A stretch of 64,000 nt of DNA from Promethearchaeota archaeon (lineage in GTDB: Archaea > Asgardarchaeota > Lokiarchaeia > Sigyniarchaeales > SOKP01), in assembly GCA_019058445.1 (NCBI GenBank), contig JAHPZA010000006.1:186001-250000 (forward strand), in the 5' to 3' direction. The notes below the pieces were generated by a model. It was not told the DNA's origin. It saw only the letters and a list, made by a program, of their open reading frames with translations, and made no database searches. This document shows, one piece after another, positions 1 through 7,420 of this stretch. Both the position numbers and the translations under genes were made by a program. Position 1 is the first letter of the stretch. The number at the start of each line of letters is the position of its first letter.

Positions 1-826
1 TCCCAAATATTATTAGTATAGAGTATAATGGGATAAATAATAGAATATAAAATTTGGTAGAAACCGGAATAGGGGTGGAGATTAAACTTAAAATAACAAA
101 TATCATTGACCCATGAAAAAGAATAAGAATTATCCAATGAAAAACTGAATTTAATCTAATAAAGGTATCTAGTTTAATAAAGAGTGGTATAAGAAGTAAT
201 GTTCCGCAAACGAGCATTACCGTTGGTATAATAGAAGGATGAATTCCGATGTAATATACAGTACTTATAAAAATAAAGGAAGAAAAACCAAAATTAGAGC
301 CAGTTATAATAAACACTGAAATAATTCTAAGTTCTCTGCTTGATTTAATAGAAAGCTTTATACCAGCATAATTAATTATGTATACATTAAAAAGGAAGGC
401 AATTGCTATGAAAGTTGAGTCTACAATCATAAAATATAAACCAATCATATTGATTACTGATAATAAATATTTTGTAGATTTAAAGACTCGCTCAAATAGA
501 AATACGAAAATTGTTGCTCCTATTACCCAGCTCAGTGAGGCAAGATGAAAAAAAATATTCGAGAACATACTCTCATCTGCAATTGCATAAAAACTATGTC
601 CGACATAATGGCCCTCTACGAAATAAATTGCTAAAAAATAAAAAATGAAATTTAATGTTATCGCAAATATAAACATCATCCCAAATCCATATAATATTAA
701 TTTTTCATTACGATTCTCATTCTTATAAGCCCGATTCAAGTAAAGTAAGCCTATTAATAGCGTCATAAATATTACTATTATCCACAATGCTCGTTCTAAA
801 GGATCAAATATTAAAGCTTCGTTCAT
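1..826 (-). CDS. Multi-pass (about 7 TM) membrane protein, truncated by window edge
   Basis: This gene is missing from the ORF track because it runs off the left edge. Reading the minus strand from the ATG at 826 gives MNEALIFDPLERALW and stays open to base 1, about 275 codons. The translation is almost entirely hydrophobic helices (roughly seven) joined by short charged loops such as LNRAYKNENRNEK. The layout resembles the 217-residue 7TM protein at 33575 and the membrane halves of the MCP-type proteins here, so a sensory role is possible. What follows the membrane part is unknown. Function is inferred from layout only. Confidence 0.75.
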   Translation of the reverse strand, partial: MNEALIFDPLERALWIIVIFMTLLIGLLYLNRAYKNENRNEKLILYGFGMMFIFAITLNFIFYFLAIYFVEGHYVGHSFYAIADESMFSNIFFHLASLSWVIGATIFVFLFERVFKSTKYLLSVINMIGLYFMIVDSTFIAIAFLFNVYIINYAGIKLSIKSSRELRIISVFIITGSNFGFSSFIFISTVYYIGIHPSIIPTVMLVCGTLLLIPLFIKLDTFIRLNSVFHWIILILFHGSMIFVILSLISTPIPVSTKFYILLFIPLYSILIIFG

Positions 827-951
827 TTGGCATCAACATTAAATTTCTAATAAATATTAATCTACATAAATGTAATTAATAGTATTCTTAGGAATTTTTA
901 ATTTATAAATTTTAATTTTGTTTAGTCGTGAAGGAATATTCTAAAAATCTA

Positions 952-1048
952 ATTGAGATAATCTTTTTTTCAATTAATAGAATAACTTCTAGAACTAAAA
1001 TAGAAAACATATCAAATTATATGTCATTTTCTATGAAATTATCTCAAT
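952..1048. repeat. Separated inverted repeat downstream of SCP2 gene
   Basis: ATTGAGATAAT at 952-962 is answered by its exact reverse complement ATTATCTCAAT at 1038-1048, with 75 AT-rich bases between. It lies just past the 3' end of the SCP2 gene on the minus strand and could fold into a 3' stem or mark a transcript end. In such AT-rich DNA an 11-bp match may also be chance. Confidence 0.3.
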
Positions 1049-1076
1049 AAAGAGAATAAAATAAAAAAAATAGTAA

Positions 1077-1445
1077 TTAAGTTTTAATAATGATTGTAAT
1101 TGCTCTCGTAAGACGGATAACGTCCATAACTTTTCCTTGCTCTACGATGATTTGTTCTCGACTTATTGCGTGGGTAAAATCTCCTTTTCCTTCACATATT
1201 CGTACGATAGCATTCGGATCTCCAGACATAACAATCTCTGCATTTGGGAGTGTTCCATCCACAATTTTTCCTTTCTTCTCCTTAATTTCTAAATAAAAGG
1301 GATCTTCATTCTCCAGATTAAATTGAAAAGTCATATCCCAGTTTACATCCTTGCCAGCAACGTTAGTAACAAATACCGTTTGTGCCTTAGGATTTCCATT
1401 TAAACCTTCAATAACTTTTGTTAAATTTTCTTTTGCAGCTCCCAT
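1077..1445 (-). CDS. SCP2 sterol-carrier-type lipid/acyl-CoA binding protein
   Basis: A 122-residue single-domain protein of the SCP-2 type: an N-terminal helix, then strands ending in NVAGKDVNWDMTFQFNL, and a middle motif AEIVMSGDPNAIVRICEGKG typical of the fold, in which the domain forms a hydrophobic tunnel for lipids or acyl-CoA. It ends a three-gene minus-strand operon (thiolase, DUF35, SCP2) and starts three bases after the DUF35 stop, so translation is probably coupled. In eukaryotes SCP2 is fused to a thiolase (SCP-x); here the same partners are separate neighbours. Family assignment is confident; the ligand is unknown. Confidence 0.85.
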   Translation of the reverse strand: MGAAKENLTKVIEGLNGNPKAQTVFVTNVAGKDVNWDMTFQFNLENEDPFYLEIKEKKGKIVDGTLPNAEIVMSGDPNAIVRICEGKGDFTHAISREQIIVEQGKVMDVIRLTRAITIIIKT

Positions 1446-1447
1446 TT

Positions 1448-1951
1448 TTAAGCACCTCCCTCGTATTCTGGTTTAGCAATCCATCTTTCATACTCATCTT
1501 CAGGTACAAAAAAGAAATCCGTCATTTTACCTTCTCTGTTTTTGGAAAATACCGCTTTAACTCTTCGTCCTTTTTTAACTTTTGAGGGAACTAGATTTTC
1601 TGAAAATATTCCTTGAAATAAAGCAGTGTCAGCTCCATCTAATTTTATAAAACCTATAGAATAGGGTACCGATTTTATAAACGCAGAAGTTGTATACCAA
1701 ACGATAGTGCTAACCTCAATCGTTCCTGTTTGTTTCATTTCAATCCATTCGGTAGGCGAATAACATTCTGAGCAATTAATTCTTGGAGGCATCCATATTT
1801 TCCCGCAATTTGAATTAGTGCATTTAGTTCCTAACAACTTTTTATTGTTCATGACCTCAATAAAGAACTTAGATTGTCCTCCCATCGTGTATTTATAGTT
1901 AATTTTAATTATATCCCTTATTTCATGTGATTGAAAATCTTGCTTGCTCAT
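1448..1951 (-). CDS. DUF35/OB-fold acyl-CoA-associated zinc-ribbon protein
   Basis: A 167-residue protein with the classical DUF35 layout: an N-terminal helix, a rubredoxin-like zinc ribbon made from CTNSNCGKIWMPPRINCSEC (about residues 44-63), then an OB-fold with the conserved stretch IGFIKLDGADTALFQGIF. In archaea and bacteria DUF35 proteins bind thiolases and hand acyl-CoA intermediates on, as in the thiolase/HMG-CoA synthase complex of methanogens. Its ATG overlaps the thiolase stop (ATGA), so it should be translated by coupling to the thiolase. All four zinc-ligand cysteines are present, so this subunit looks intact although its thiolase partner is interrupted. Confidence 0.88.
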   Translation of the reverse strand: MSKQDFQSHEIRDIIKINYKYTMGGQSKFFIEVMNNKKLLGTKCTNSNCGKIWMPPRINCSECYSPTEWIEMKQTGTIEVSTIVWYTTSAFIKSVPYSIGFIKLDGADTALFQGIFSENLVPSKVKKGRRVKAVFSKNREGKMTDFFFVPEDEYERWIAKPEYEGGA

Positions 1952-2673
1952 GGTTGTTTCAATCCCTCCTCATTCGTCATTACAATAATCGCAGCATATG
2001 CTGCTCCAGGACCTCCAATTGAGTGCGCTATAGCCCTGCCTTTTTCAATTGTTACTTGGTGCTTACCAGCATCTTCTCGAAGTTGTAGTGCTGCTTCTCC
2101 TGTGCTCATAATCCCTGTAGCACCTACAGCGTGACCGCATCCAATCAATCCTCCTGATGGGCAACATGGTACTTCACCATTAATCCATGGCCCTTCTCCT
2201 GGTTTTTCAAAGCTATTTTCAATCCAAGGACCTCCTTCTCCAAAAGGAACAAATCCCAATTCTTCATACGATATAACCTCTTGCCCGCTAAATGCATCAT
2301 GCAGTTCTGCTAAGTCAACTTGTTGCTTTATTTTATTATAATCAAGTCCTGCCATTTTATAAGCTACTTTAGCTGCATTAATATTTGAATATAATCTTCC
2401 CATATCTTCTCTATTACCTATAAAACAGTCAGTATTCGCCGCACCTACACCCGTAATCCAAATTGGTTTTTCAATACCTAATTCCTTAACTTTTTCTTCT
2501 GGTGCTAGAATTAAGGCCGCTGATGCTTCTGAGTAAAGACAACAATCTAACATTTTAAAAGGATAACAAATAATCCTCGAATTCAAGACATCTTCAATTG
2601 TTAAATCCATCGGAGACTGCGCTTTAGGATTAAGCATTGCGTTTCCATGGTTTTTAACGCTAACAATAGCCAA
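1948..2673 (-). CDS. Thiolase (SCP-x/archaeal type), C-terminal part of an interrupted gene
   Basis: The 241-residue ORF is the C-terminal two thirds of an archaeal SCP-x-like thiolase. It carries the NHGNAMLNPKAQ motif, ELHDAFSGQE, and the C-terminal GCGHAVGATG loop. The rest of the protein is encoded upstream in two other open stretches (2695-2853 and 2874-3275). Removing the extra 30 nt at 2668-2697 and 29 nt at 2853-2881 joins all three into a continuous 422-residue frame of normal thiolase length. The ORF-track start (TTG at 2673) is an artefact of the second insertion. The gene is either a recent pseudogene or is repaired at the RNA or translation level. Confidence 0.85.
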   Translation of the reverse strand: MAIVSVKNHGNAMLNPKAQSPMDLTIEDVLNSRIICYPFKMLDCCLYSEASAALILAPEEKVKELGIEKPIWITGVGAANTDCFIGNREDMGRLYSNINAAKVAYKMAGLDYNKIKQQVDLAELHDAFSGQEVISYEELGFVPFGEGGPWIENSFEKPGEGPWINGEVPCCPSGGLIGCGHAVGATGIMSTGEAALQLREDAGKHQVTIEKGRAIAHSIGGPGAAYAAIIVMTNEEGLKQP

Positions 2674-2697
2674 AATTAACTAAACGTTAAAATTTTA
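2668..2697 (-). other. 30-nt hairpin-containing insertion in the thiolase gene
   Basis: In mRNA sense the frame reads ATG GCT, then TAA immediately, then after 30 nt resumes with GCT ATT GTT in the same frame. The extra DNA carries two in-frame stops (TAA, TAG), ends in a copy of GGCT that also precedes it, and folds into a stem (AAAATT..AAC with GTTAATTTT, 5-nt loop). Deleting it yields MAIVSVKNHGN, the expected thiolase sequence. Confidence 0.7.
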
Positions 2698-2853
2698 AGC
2701 CATATGCTCTTCAGTTGGATTTCCAAATTCCTCAAAATGAGCATTAACCATAGAAACGTAAGAACTAGCTGCCATCATCCCCATAGGATACTCATAAGTC
2801 AAATCTGCTGAATATGCGATGGCATTGAGCACTTCTGGTGTTGTTGTACCTGT
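2695..2853 (-). pseudogene. Thiolase, middle segment between the two insertions
   Basis: This 53-codon stretch, absent from the ORF track, reads TGTTTPEVLNAIAYSADL and continues to NPTEEHMA before a TAA. It is exactly the segment missing between the N-terminal ORF (ending KCNDCYDEQ) and the C-terminal ORF (starting AIVSVKNHGN). Its conservation shows that the interruption is recent or functional, because no other frameshift or stop has accumulated within it. Confidence 0.8.
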
Positions 2854-2881
2854 TTAAACTTATTAGGGATATCCTAATTGA
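2853..2881 (-). other. 29-nt hairpin-containing insertion in the thiolase gene
   Basis: Between GAACAAA and CAGGTACA on the minus strand sit 29 extra nt that include a stop (TAG) and shift the frame. Removing them gives CYDEQTGTTTPEVL. The insert contains the inverted pair ATTAGG/CCTAAT with a 5-nt loop, and an AAA triplet occurs at both borders. The exact edges are ambiguous by a few bases. Confidence 0.65.
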
Positions 2882-3275
2882 TTTGTTCATCGTAACAATC
2901 GTTACATTTTTCCAGACCAAGACATAGGCATAGGTCTGACAACCCAGAAGCAACTTCAGCATAAGCCATCCTTACAGTATAGCCGCCTGTAGCACCTCCT
3001 GAGGCAATCCGGGTACCTGGCTTATCATTCATCCCGATGTAACTATTAGTAAAAATATCCGGCATGAATTGCCGTTCAAACAGCTCGTTATAAATCCCAT
3101 ACACTGTTGATTCCAAGTCTTTGTGCGTAATTTGTGCTCCGTTCTTATTGGCATCGTCAAGCGCCAATTTTGTCGCGTCATAAGCCAGCTCAAAATAGGT
3201 CTTATCCAAATATCTTGCTCTAAAAGGTGTTATTCCTACACCTATTATCGCTACTTTTCTCACTTTATTTTTCAC
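2874..3275 (-). CDS. Thiolase, N-terminal part of an interrupted gene
   Basis: The 133-residue ORF starts with GTG at 3275 and reads KVAIIGVGITPFRARYLDKT, the standard start of archaeal SCP-x-like thiolases, through FELAYDATKLALDDA to the nucleophile region. There the sequence reads RIASGGATGG, with isoleucine where classical thiolases have the catalytic cysteine of the CASG motif, so even the intact enzyme may be a non-classical thiolase. The ORF ends in a stop supplied by the 29-nt insertion at 2853-2881. Its promoter and first codons are duplicated twice downstream (about 4264 and 5612). Confidence 0.85.
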   Translation of the reverse strand: MKNKVRKVAIIGVGITPFRARYLDKTYFELAYDATKLALDDANKNGAQITHKDLESTVYGIYNELFERQFMPDIFTNSYIGMNDKPGTRIASGGATGGYTVRMAYAEVASGLSDLCLCLGLEKCNDCYDEQIN

Positions 3276-3375
3276 TCAATATTTTTTAGATTTTTTTGAA
3301 TATATTATAGATATAGATTTAATTTGTCTTTAATCATATTTTAAAATTGTTAATCTTAATTTTGAATTATTAGGT
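3194..3375 (-). repeat. Thiolase promoter/start segment, copy 1 (parental)
   Basis: This stretch covers the first codons of the thiolase and its AT-rich upstream region, with the landmark TATAGATATAGATTTAATTTG. The same order of sequence reappears at 4264-4425 and 5612-5715 on the same strand. It is the only copy still attached to a long thiolase reading frame. Confidence 0.8.
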
Positions 3376-3475
3376 TTGATTCAATAAGAATAGTATAAAT
3401 AATTTTTATATATTAACATAAGTTTTAGATTACTATGGATAATCCAGTTATTATATTTTAAAAAGAGACTTTTCT

Positions 3476-4144
3476 ATGGAAAACTCGGGTGATCAATATT
3501 CCGTTAAATATTCTGTTAAATATATTCTTATTCATTTTGGCTTAATATTAACAATAATTGTTGTTTTATATATAATAAGTGATATTTATCGATGGGGGCT
3601 GGATCCATACCAATTCTTAGGTTATGCTTTTTTATCAACTTTGGCTTTAGTTATCTTATTCGTTGGTATTTATCATATTCACGCTGAAAGAAATAAAATA
3701 GATTTCTTCGAAATTACATCCCCTAAAACTTTTATCAATATAATTTTAAGAAAAAGTTGGCTATTTGCAATTATTTGCATTCCAGTTGGAATATTTTTTA
3801 TATCAATCAATTTATTATCAAGTTTTTTATTTGGTTTCGAGCTTATTCGGTTATCATATGATCTGTGGTTCTTCATCATTTTAATTACTGGAATAATGGA
3901 ATTAATAAACGGTTGTCTTATATTAAAATTCAAGTCGTTCAATGTTAATTTAAATATTATTGCTTATTTATTGAATATATTAACATTGCTTTGGTACCTT
4001 ATTATATGTGGTTTTGGGATGCTATTTTATTCATTATTAGTATTTTTTCATTTCTTTTTTGTAGTACTGATTTATCAATTTATATTTAGTGTTTTGAAAA
4101 TTCTCAAAAATAAGGATCTTCTTAATAATTTTTCATTATTATAA
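3476..4144 (+). CDS. Multi-pass membrane protein, stop codon just before an in-frame zinc ribbon
   Basis: A 222-residue protein with about six to seven hydrophobic helices. It ends NNFSLL at a TAA (4142-4144), yet the same frame continues as ICKNCGYKSLGPFEICSNC and terminates at 4226-4228. The extension is a clean CxxC...CxxC zinc ribbon, a common C-terminal or N-terminal tag on archaeal membrane proteins. The simplest reading is a recent nonsense mutation that removed the ribbon; stop readthrough would be the alternative. The protein itself has no family I recognise. It lies between thiolase start copies 1 and 2. Confidence 0.65.
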   Translation: MENSGDQYSVKYSVKYILIHFGLILTIIVVLYIISDIYRWGLDPYQFLGYAFLSTLALVILFVGIYHIHAERNKIDFFEITSPKTFINIILRKSWLFAIICIPVGIFFISINLLSSFLFGFELIRLSYDLWFFIILITGIMELINGCLILKFKSFNVNLNIIAYLLNILTLLWYLIICGFGMLFYSLLVFFHFFFVVLIYQFIFSVLKILKNKDLLNNFSLL

Positions 4145-4228
4145 ATTTGTAAAAACTGTGGATATAAATCATTGGGTCCTTTTGAAATCTGTTCCAATTG
4201 CAGGATTAAACAAAATAAAGAAAATTAA
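4145..4228 (+). pseudogene. In-frame zinc-ribbon tail cut off by a TAA
   Basis: These 27 codons plus stop directly follow the TAA of the preceding membrane protein without a frame change. They encode two CxxC knuckles (CKNC and CSNC) separated by ten residues, as in a treble-clef or ribbon zinc site. There is no start codon of its own, so the tail is expressed only if the stop is read through or was functional before a mutation. Confidence 0.6.
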
Positions 4229-4263
4229 ACAAAAGTAGTAAAGTAAGATAAATCATTTCAAAT

Positions 4264-4425
4264 TAGGTCTTATCTAAATATCTTGCTCTAAAAGGTGTTA
4301 TTCCTACACCTATTATCGCTACTTTTCTCACGTTTTTTCACTTAATTTTATTCGTATTTTTTTATATATTATAAATATAGATTTAATGTTTATTTGCTAA
4401 TATTTTAAAATTGTTAATATTTCCT
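4264..4425 (-). repeat. Thiolase promoter/start segment, copy 2 (truncated gene remnant)
   Basis: The minus strand reads GTG AGA AAA GTA GCG and then IIGVGITPFRARYLDKT before a stop, matching the thiolase start at 3275 almost exactly, together with the same AT-rich upstream segment. After about 22 codons homology ends. This is a remnant of a second thiolase copy or a transposed 5' end. Confidence 0.8.
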
Positions 4426-4691
4426 CAAATGATGGTTTATTAATTATAAGTAGAAATTTAGAACGATTGGAATAAAATGTAAATTATGAATAATCCGCGT
4501 TTTAATTTGTCTTGAATTGTATTTCAAAATGTTAAAATGTCTTAAAGTATGAATTTCAAATAAGTAAAAATCTTATTTTATATAACTAAATGTTTAATAA
4601 TAGCAAAATAGATAAGAATAAATATAAATGCACAAAAAAATTGTTCTTTCTAAATTGCTACTAAGAGAAATTACGATCAGTAAAAGATTTG

Positions 4692-5540
4692 GTGAAAACT
4701 TTGGAATTAGGGTTTGGTTCATTTGGTCATTTTATGGAATTTGCCTTTACACAAAAGTTTGATAACGGAATAGATTTATTGTTAAAATCTACTGAGGCAG
4801 GTCTACTATTTGCCGAAGAAAATAATATTAAGATTTGTGAAATATTTTTTGATCCAGCAGATATATTTATAGAAGAGAATAAAGAGAAGTTTATTGATTT
4901 ATGCAATTCATTCTCAGTTAAAAAACAGATTCATGCCCCTCTTATTGATGTGTGCTTGTGTTCAACAAATCCATTTATTTCTAATACCACGCTGGATTTA
5001 TTTATCGAAATAAGTAAGATATGTGATAAAGTTGATGCCCAAGTCTTTAATATTTGTCCAGGAAGCTCCTTCCTCGCGAATTTTGATTCAATTAAAGCTT
5101 TCAATAGAAAAAGATTGATTGAGAGCACAACCAAATTGTTAGACGCGACTTCCAATTTAAACGTGAAAATTTGCATGGAACACATGCCGAATGCGTTTGG
5201 AATGAAAATGTTATTGTACTTGGAAGAAATTGAACAGTTTTTTTCTGAATTAAACAGAGAGGACATATTTATGACATGGGATACAAGCCATTCTTGGACT
5301 TGTGACATTGACCTTGAAATGTTTTGGGAAAAATTTCATAATATTATTAAAAATATTCATCTTTCTGATAATAATAACAAAAGAAGGGATGAGCATCCCG
5401 CTTTAGGTTCTGGAAAAGTAGATTTCGAAGAAATTTTTAATTTAATTCAAAAATACAACTATGATTGTAGCTTAATAGTAGAAGTTAGCTTTGCACGGGA
5501 TTTACCTAAAAGTCTAGCCTTTATAACAAAATTCTTATAA
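4692..5540 (+). CDS. Sugar phosphate isomerase/epimerase-type TIM barrel
   Basis: About 282 residues of the xylose-isomerase-like/AP-endonuclease-2 TIM barrel superfamily. The metal-site pattern is visible: IHAPLIDVCL on an early strand, a Glu in ICMEHMPN, Asp/His in MTWDTSHSW, His in IHLSDNN, and a final Glu in LIVEVSF. Such proteins isomerise or epimerise sugars or act as endonuclease IV; the lack of the full endonuclease IV set of metal ligands favours a sugar enzyme. I chose GTG 4692 rather than the TTG one codon earlier. It is a single gene lying between thiolase start copies 2 and 3, with no operon partner. The substrate cannot be told. Confidence 0.75.
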   Translation: MKTLELGFGSFGHFMEFAFTQKFDNGIDLLLKSTEAGLLFAEENNIKICEIFFDPADIFIEENKEKFIDLCNSFSVKKQIHAPLIDVCLCSTNPFISNTTLDLFIEISKICDKVDAQVFNICPGSSFLANFDSIKAFNRKRLIESTTKLLDATSNLNVKICMEHMPNAFGMKMLLYLEEIEQFFSELNREDIFMTWDTSHSWTCDIDLEMFWEKFHNIIKNIHLSDNNNKRRDEHPALGSGKVDFEEIFNLIQKYNYDCSLIVEVSFARDLPKSLAFITKFL

Positions 5541-5611
5541 ATTATTGGTAAAGATTCAATTTTACTCTAAAATAAAACAGAAACAAAAATAGATCTTAAT
5601 TCCCTCACTAA

Positions 5612-5715
5612 TTATCGCTACTTTTCTCACTTTATATTCACATAAGCTGTTTTGATTTATTTATATTATAAGATATAGATTTAATTTGTCTTAACTCATA
5701 TTTTAAAATTTTCGA
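5612..5715 (-). repeat. Thiolase promoter/start segment, copy 3 (short remnant)
   Basis: The minus strand again reads GTG AGA AAA GTA GCG ATA ATT, seven codons of the thiolase start, before homology stops. Upstream it keeps the TATAAGATATAGATTTAATTTG landmark and the following TTTTAAAAT block. It fills much of the 310-base gap between the TIM-barrel gene and the sphingosine-1-phosphate-lyase-like gene. No other gene is visible in that gap. Confidence 0.7.
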
Positions 5716-5851
5716 TAGAAATTTTGAAATTGCTTCTTGAATTTTCTATGAAAATCATTTCTGAAAATAGAACTTTTATATATTTCAAAGATTAATGATA
5801 TAACGTTAAGTTAAATTATCAAATTGTTATTTAAATTATTAGTGAATTAAA

Positions 5852-7189
5852 ATGGCAAGACAAAAGGTTATTTTACCTGAGGAGGGAATTCCCCGAGATA
5901 AGCTTCTTAAAATAATGAAAGAAGCAAGTAAAGAGGATGCGAATTGGAAGGATGGAAAAACGTGGGGGTTGGTAAATCGTGCTAGTGATGAGCATACTGA
6001 TCTGCTCAAAGAAGTATTTACCATGTTTTTTTCTGAAAACGCTTTAAGTCCATTCGTCTTTCCTAGTCTAAAAAAATTTGAATCAGAAGTAGTGTCGATG
6101 ACTATTGATTTATTAGGGGGAAATCGGAGAGCTTGTGGAAGTATGACTTCAGGGGGTACTGAAAGCATTTTACTCGCTGTAAAAACCTATAGAGATTGGG
6201 CACGTGAAAAGTTTCCAGAAATAATTGAGCCTGAAATGCTTTTACCTGGCTCAGCACATCCTTCTTTTGACAAGGCAGCTAAATATTTCGACGTTAAACC
6301 CATATATGTTCCTATTGATGACAAATCATATAGAGCAGACGTTAAGGCTATGAAAGATAAAATATCAGAAAATACCATTCTAATTGTGGGATCTGCGCCC
6401 GATTACCCTCGGGGAGTTGTAGATCCGATTACTGAACTTGGAGCTTTAGCGAAGCAAAGTGGTATAGGAATGCACGTTGATGCGTGTCTAGGGGGATATA
6501 TGCTACCCTTTGTTAGAAAATTAGGATATAAAATTCCAGATTTCGATTTTTCAGTGCCTGGGGTCACCTCAATTTCTGCAGACATACATAAGTATGGATA
6601 TGGGGCTAAAGGCTCATCGACAATCTTATATCGAAAAGATGAGTTGTTGAAATATCAATACTGTGCAACTGTTGATTGGTCAGGGGGAATTTACGCATCT
6701 CCTGCCATGCAGGGCAGTCGATCAGCTGGAACGATCGCTGCAGCATGGGCGGCCTTAAATGCATTAGGAGAGAGCGGCTATTTAAAACTGGCAAAAGTAG
6801 TGATGGATACGACTAAAAGATTAATCAAGGGAATCGAAGAGATTCCCGAATTATACGTATTAGGAAAGCCTGACATGAGTGTGTATTCTTTTACATCAGA
6901 CAAATTTCATATATATAATATAGCGGACGCCATGGAAAGACGAGGCTGGCATTTAGACCGTCTACAATTTCCTCCAGCAATTCATATGACTGTAAACCCG
7001 CCTAATTCTAAAGTTATAGAACCATTTTTAAAAGATCTCAACGAAAGCGTTGAAGAGGTCATTAACAATCCCGAAAAAAAAGCAGATCGTCAGTCAGCAT
7101 TGTATGAAATGATAGCAACAGCACCCGATCGGGAATCAGTAAAAGATTTTGTACTTGATTTTCTAAAAGATCTTTATAAGGCTAAATGA
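5852..7189 (+). CDS. Sphingosine-1-phosphate lyase-like PLP-dependent enzyme
   Basis: A 445-residue group II PLP enzyme that matches eukaryotic sphingosine-1-phosphate lyase along its length. Motifs are SGGTESILLAVKTYRDWA, VDACLGGYMLPF, and the PLP-lysine segment SISADIHKYGYGAKGSS (Lys about residue 247), followed by DWSGGIYASPAMQGSRS and LQFPPAIHMTVN. Sphingosine-1-phosphate lyase cleaves a long-chain base phosphate to ethanolamine phosphate and a fatty aldehyde. The eukaryotic N-terminal membrane anchor is absent, so the protein is probably soluble. Glutamate decarboxylase or tyrosine decarboxylase (MfnA) are related alternatives, but these motifs favour the lyase. It stands alone, 230 bases upstream of the first MCP gene. 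Confidence 0.85.
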   Translation: MARQKVILPEEGIPRDKLLKIMKEASKEDANWKDGKTWGLVNRASDEHTDLLKEVFTMFFSENALSPFVFPSLKKFESEVVSMTIDLLGGNRRACGSMTSGGTESILLAVKTYRDWAREKFPEIIEPEMLLPGSAHPSFDKAAKYFDVKPIYVPIDDKSYRADVKAMKDKISENTILIVGSAPDYPRGVVDPITELGALAKQSGIGMHVDACLGGYMLPFVRKLGYKIPDFDFSVPGVTSISADIHKYGYGAKGSSTILYRKDELLKYQYCATVDWSGGIYASPAMQGSRSAGTIAAAWAALNALGESGYLKLAKVVMDTTKRLIKGIEEIPELYVLGKPDMSVYSFTSDKFHIYNIADAMERRGWHLDRLQFPPAIHMTVNPPNSKVIEPFLKDLNESVEEVINNPEKKADRQSALYEMIATAPDRESVKDFVLDFLKDLYKAK

Positions 7190-7420
7190 TTCCTTTACAG
7201 AATTGATTACACTTAGAATTAGTATAATAATTTAAATAATAATTTTTACTAAATTGTTAAAGTTTCTTTTGAATTACAAACGAACGAAAAACAAAAAATA
7301 AACCAAGATTTAAATACAGTTTTAATTGCTATAAAAGCATAATTTTAATAGATATTTATTATATCGATTTAAAAACGGAATTTTAGCACTAAAGGATAAA
7401 GGTTTAAGGGGATATTAAAA

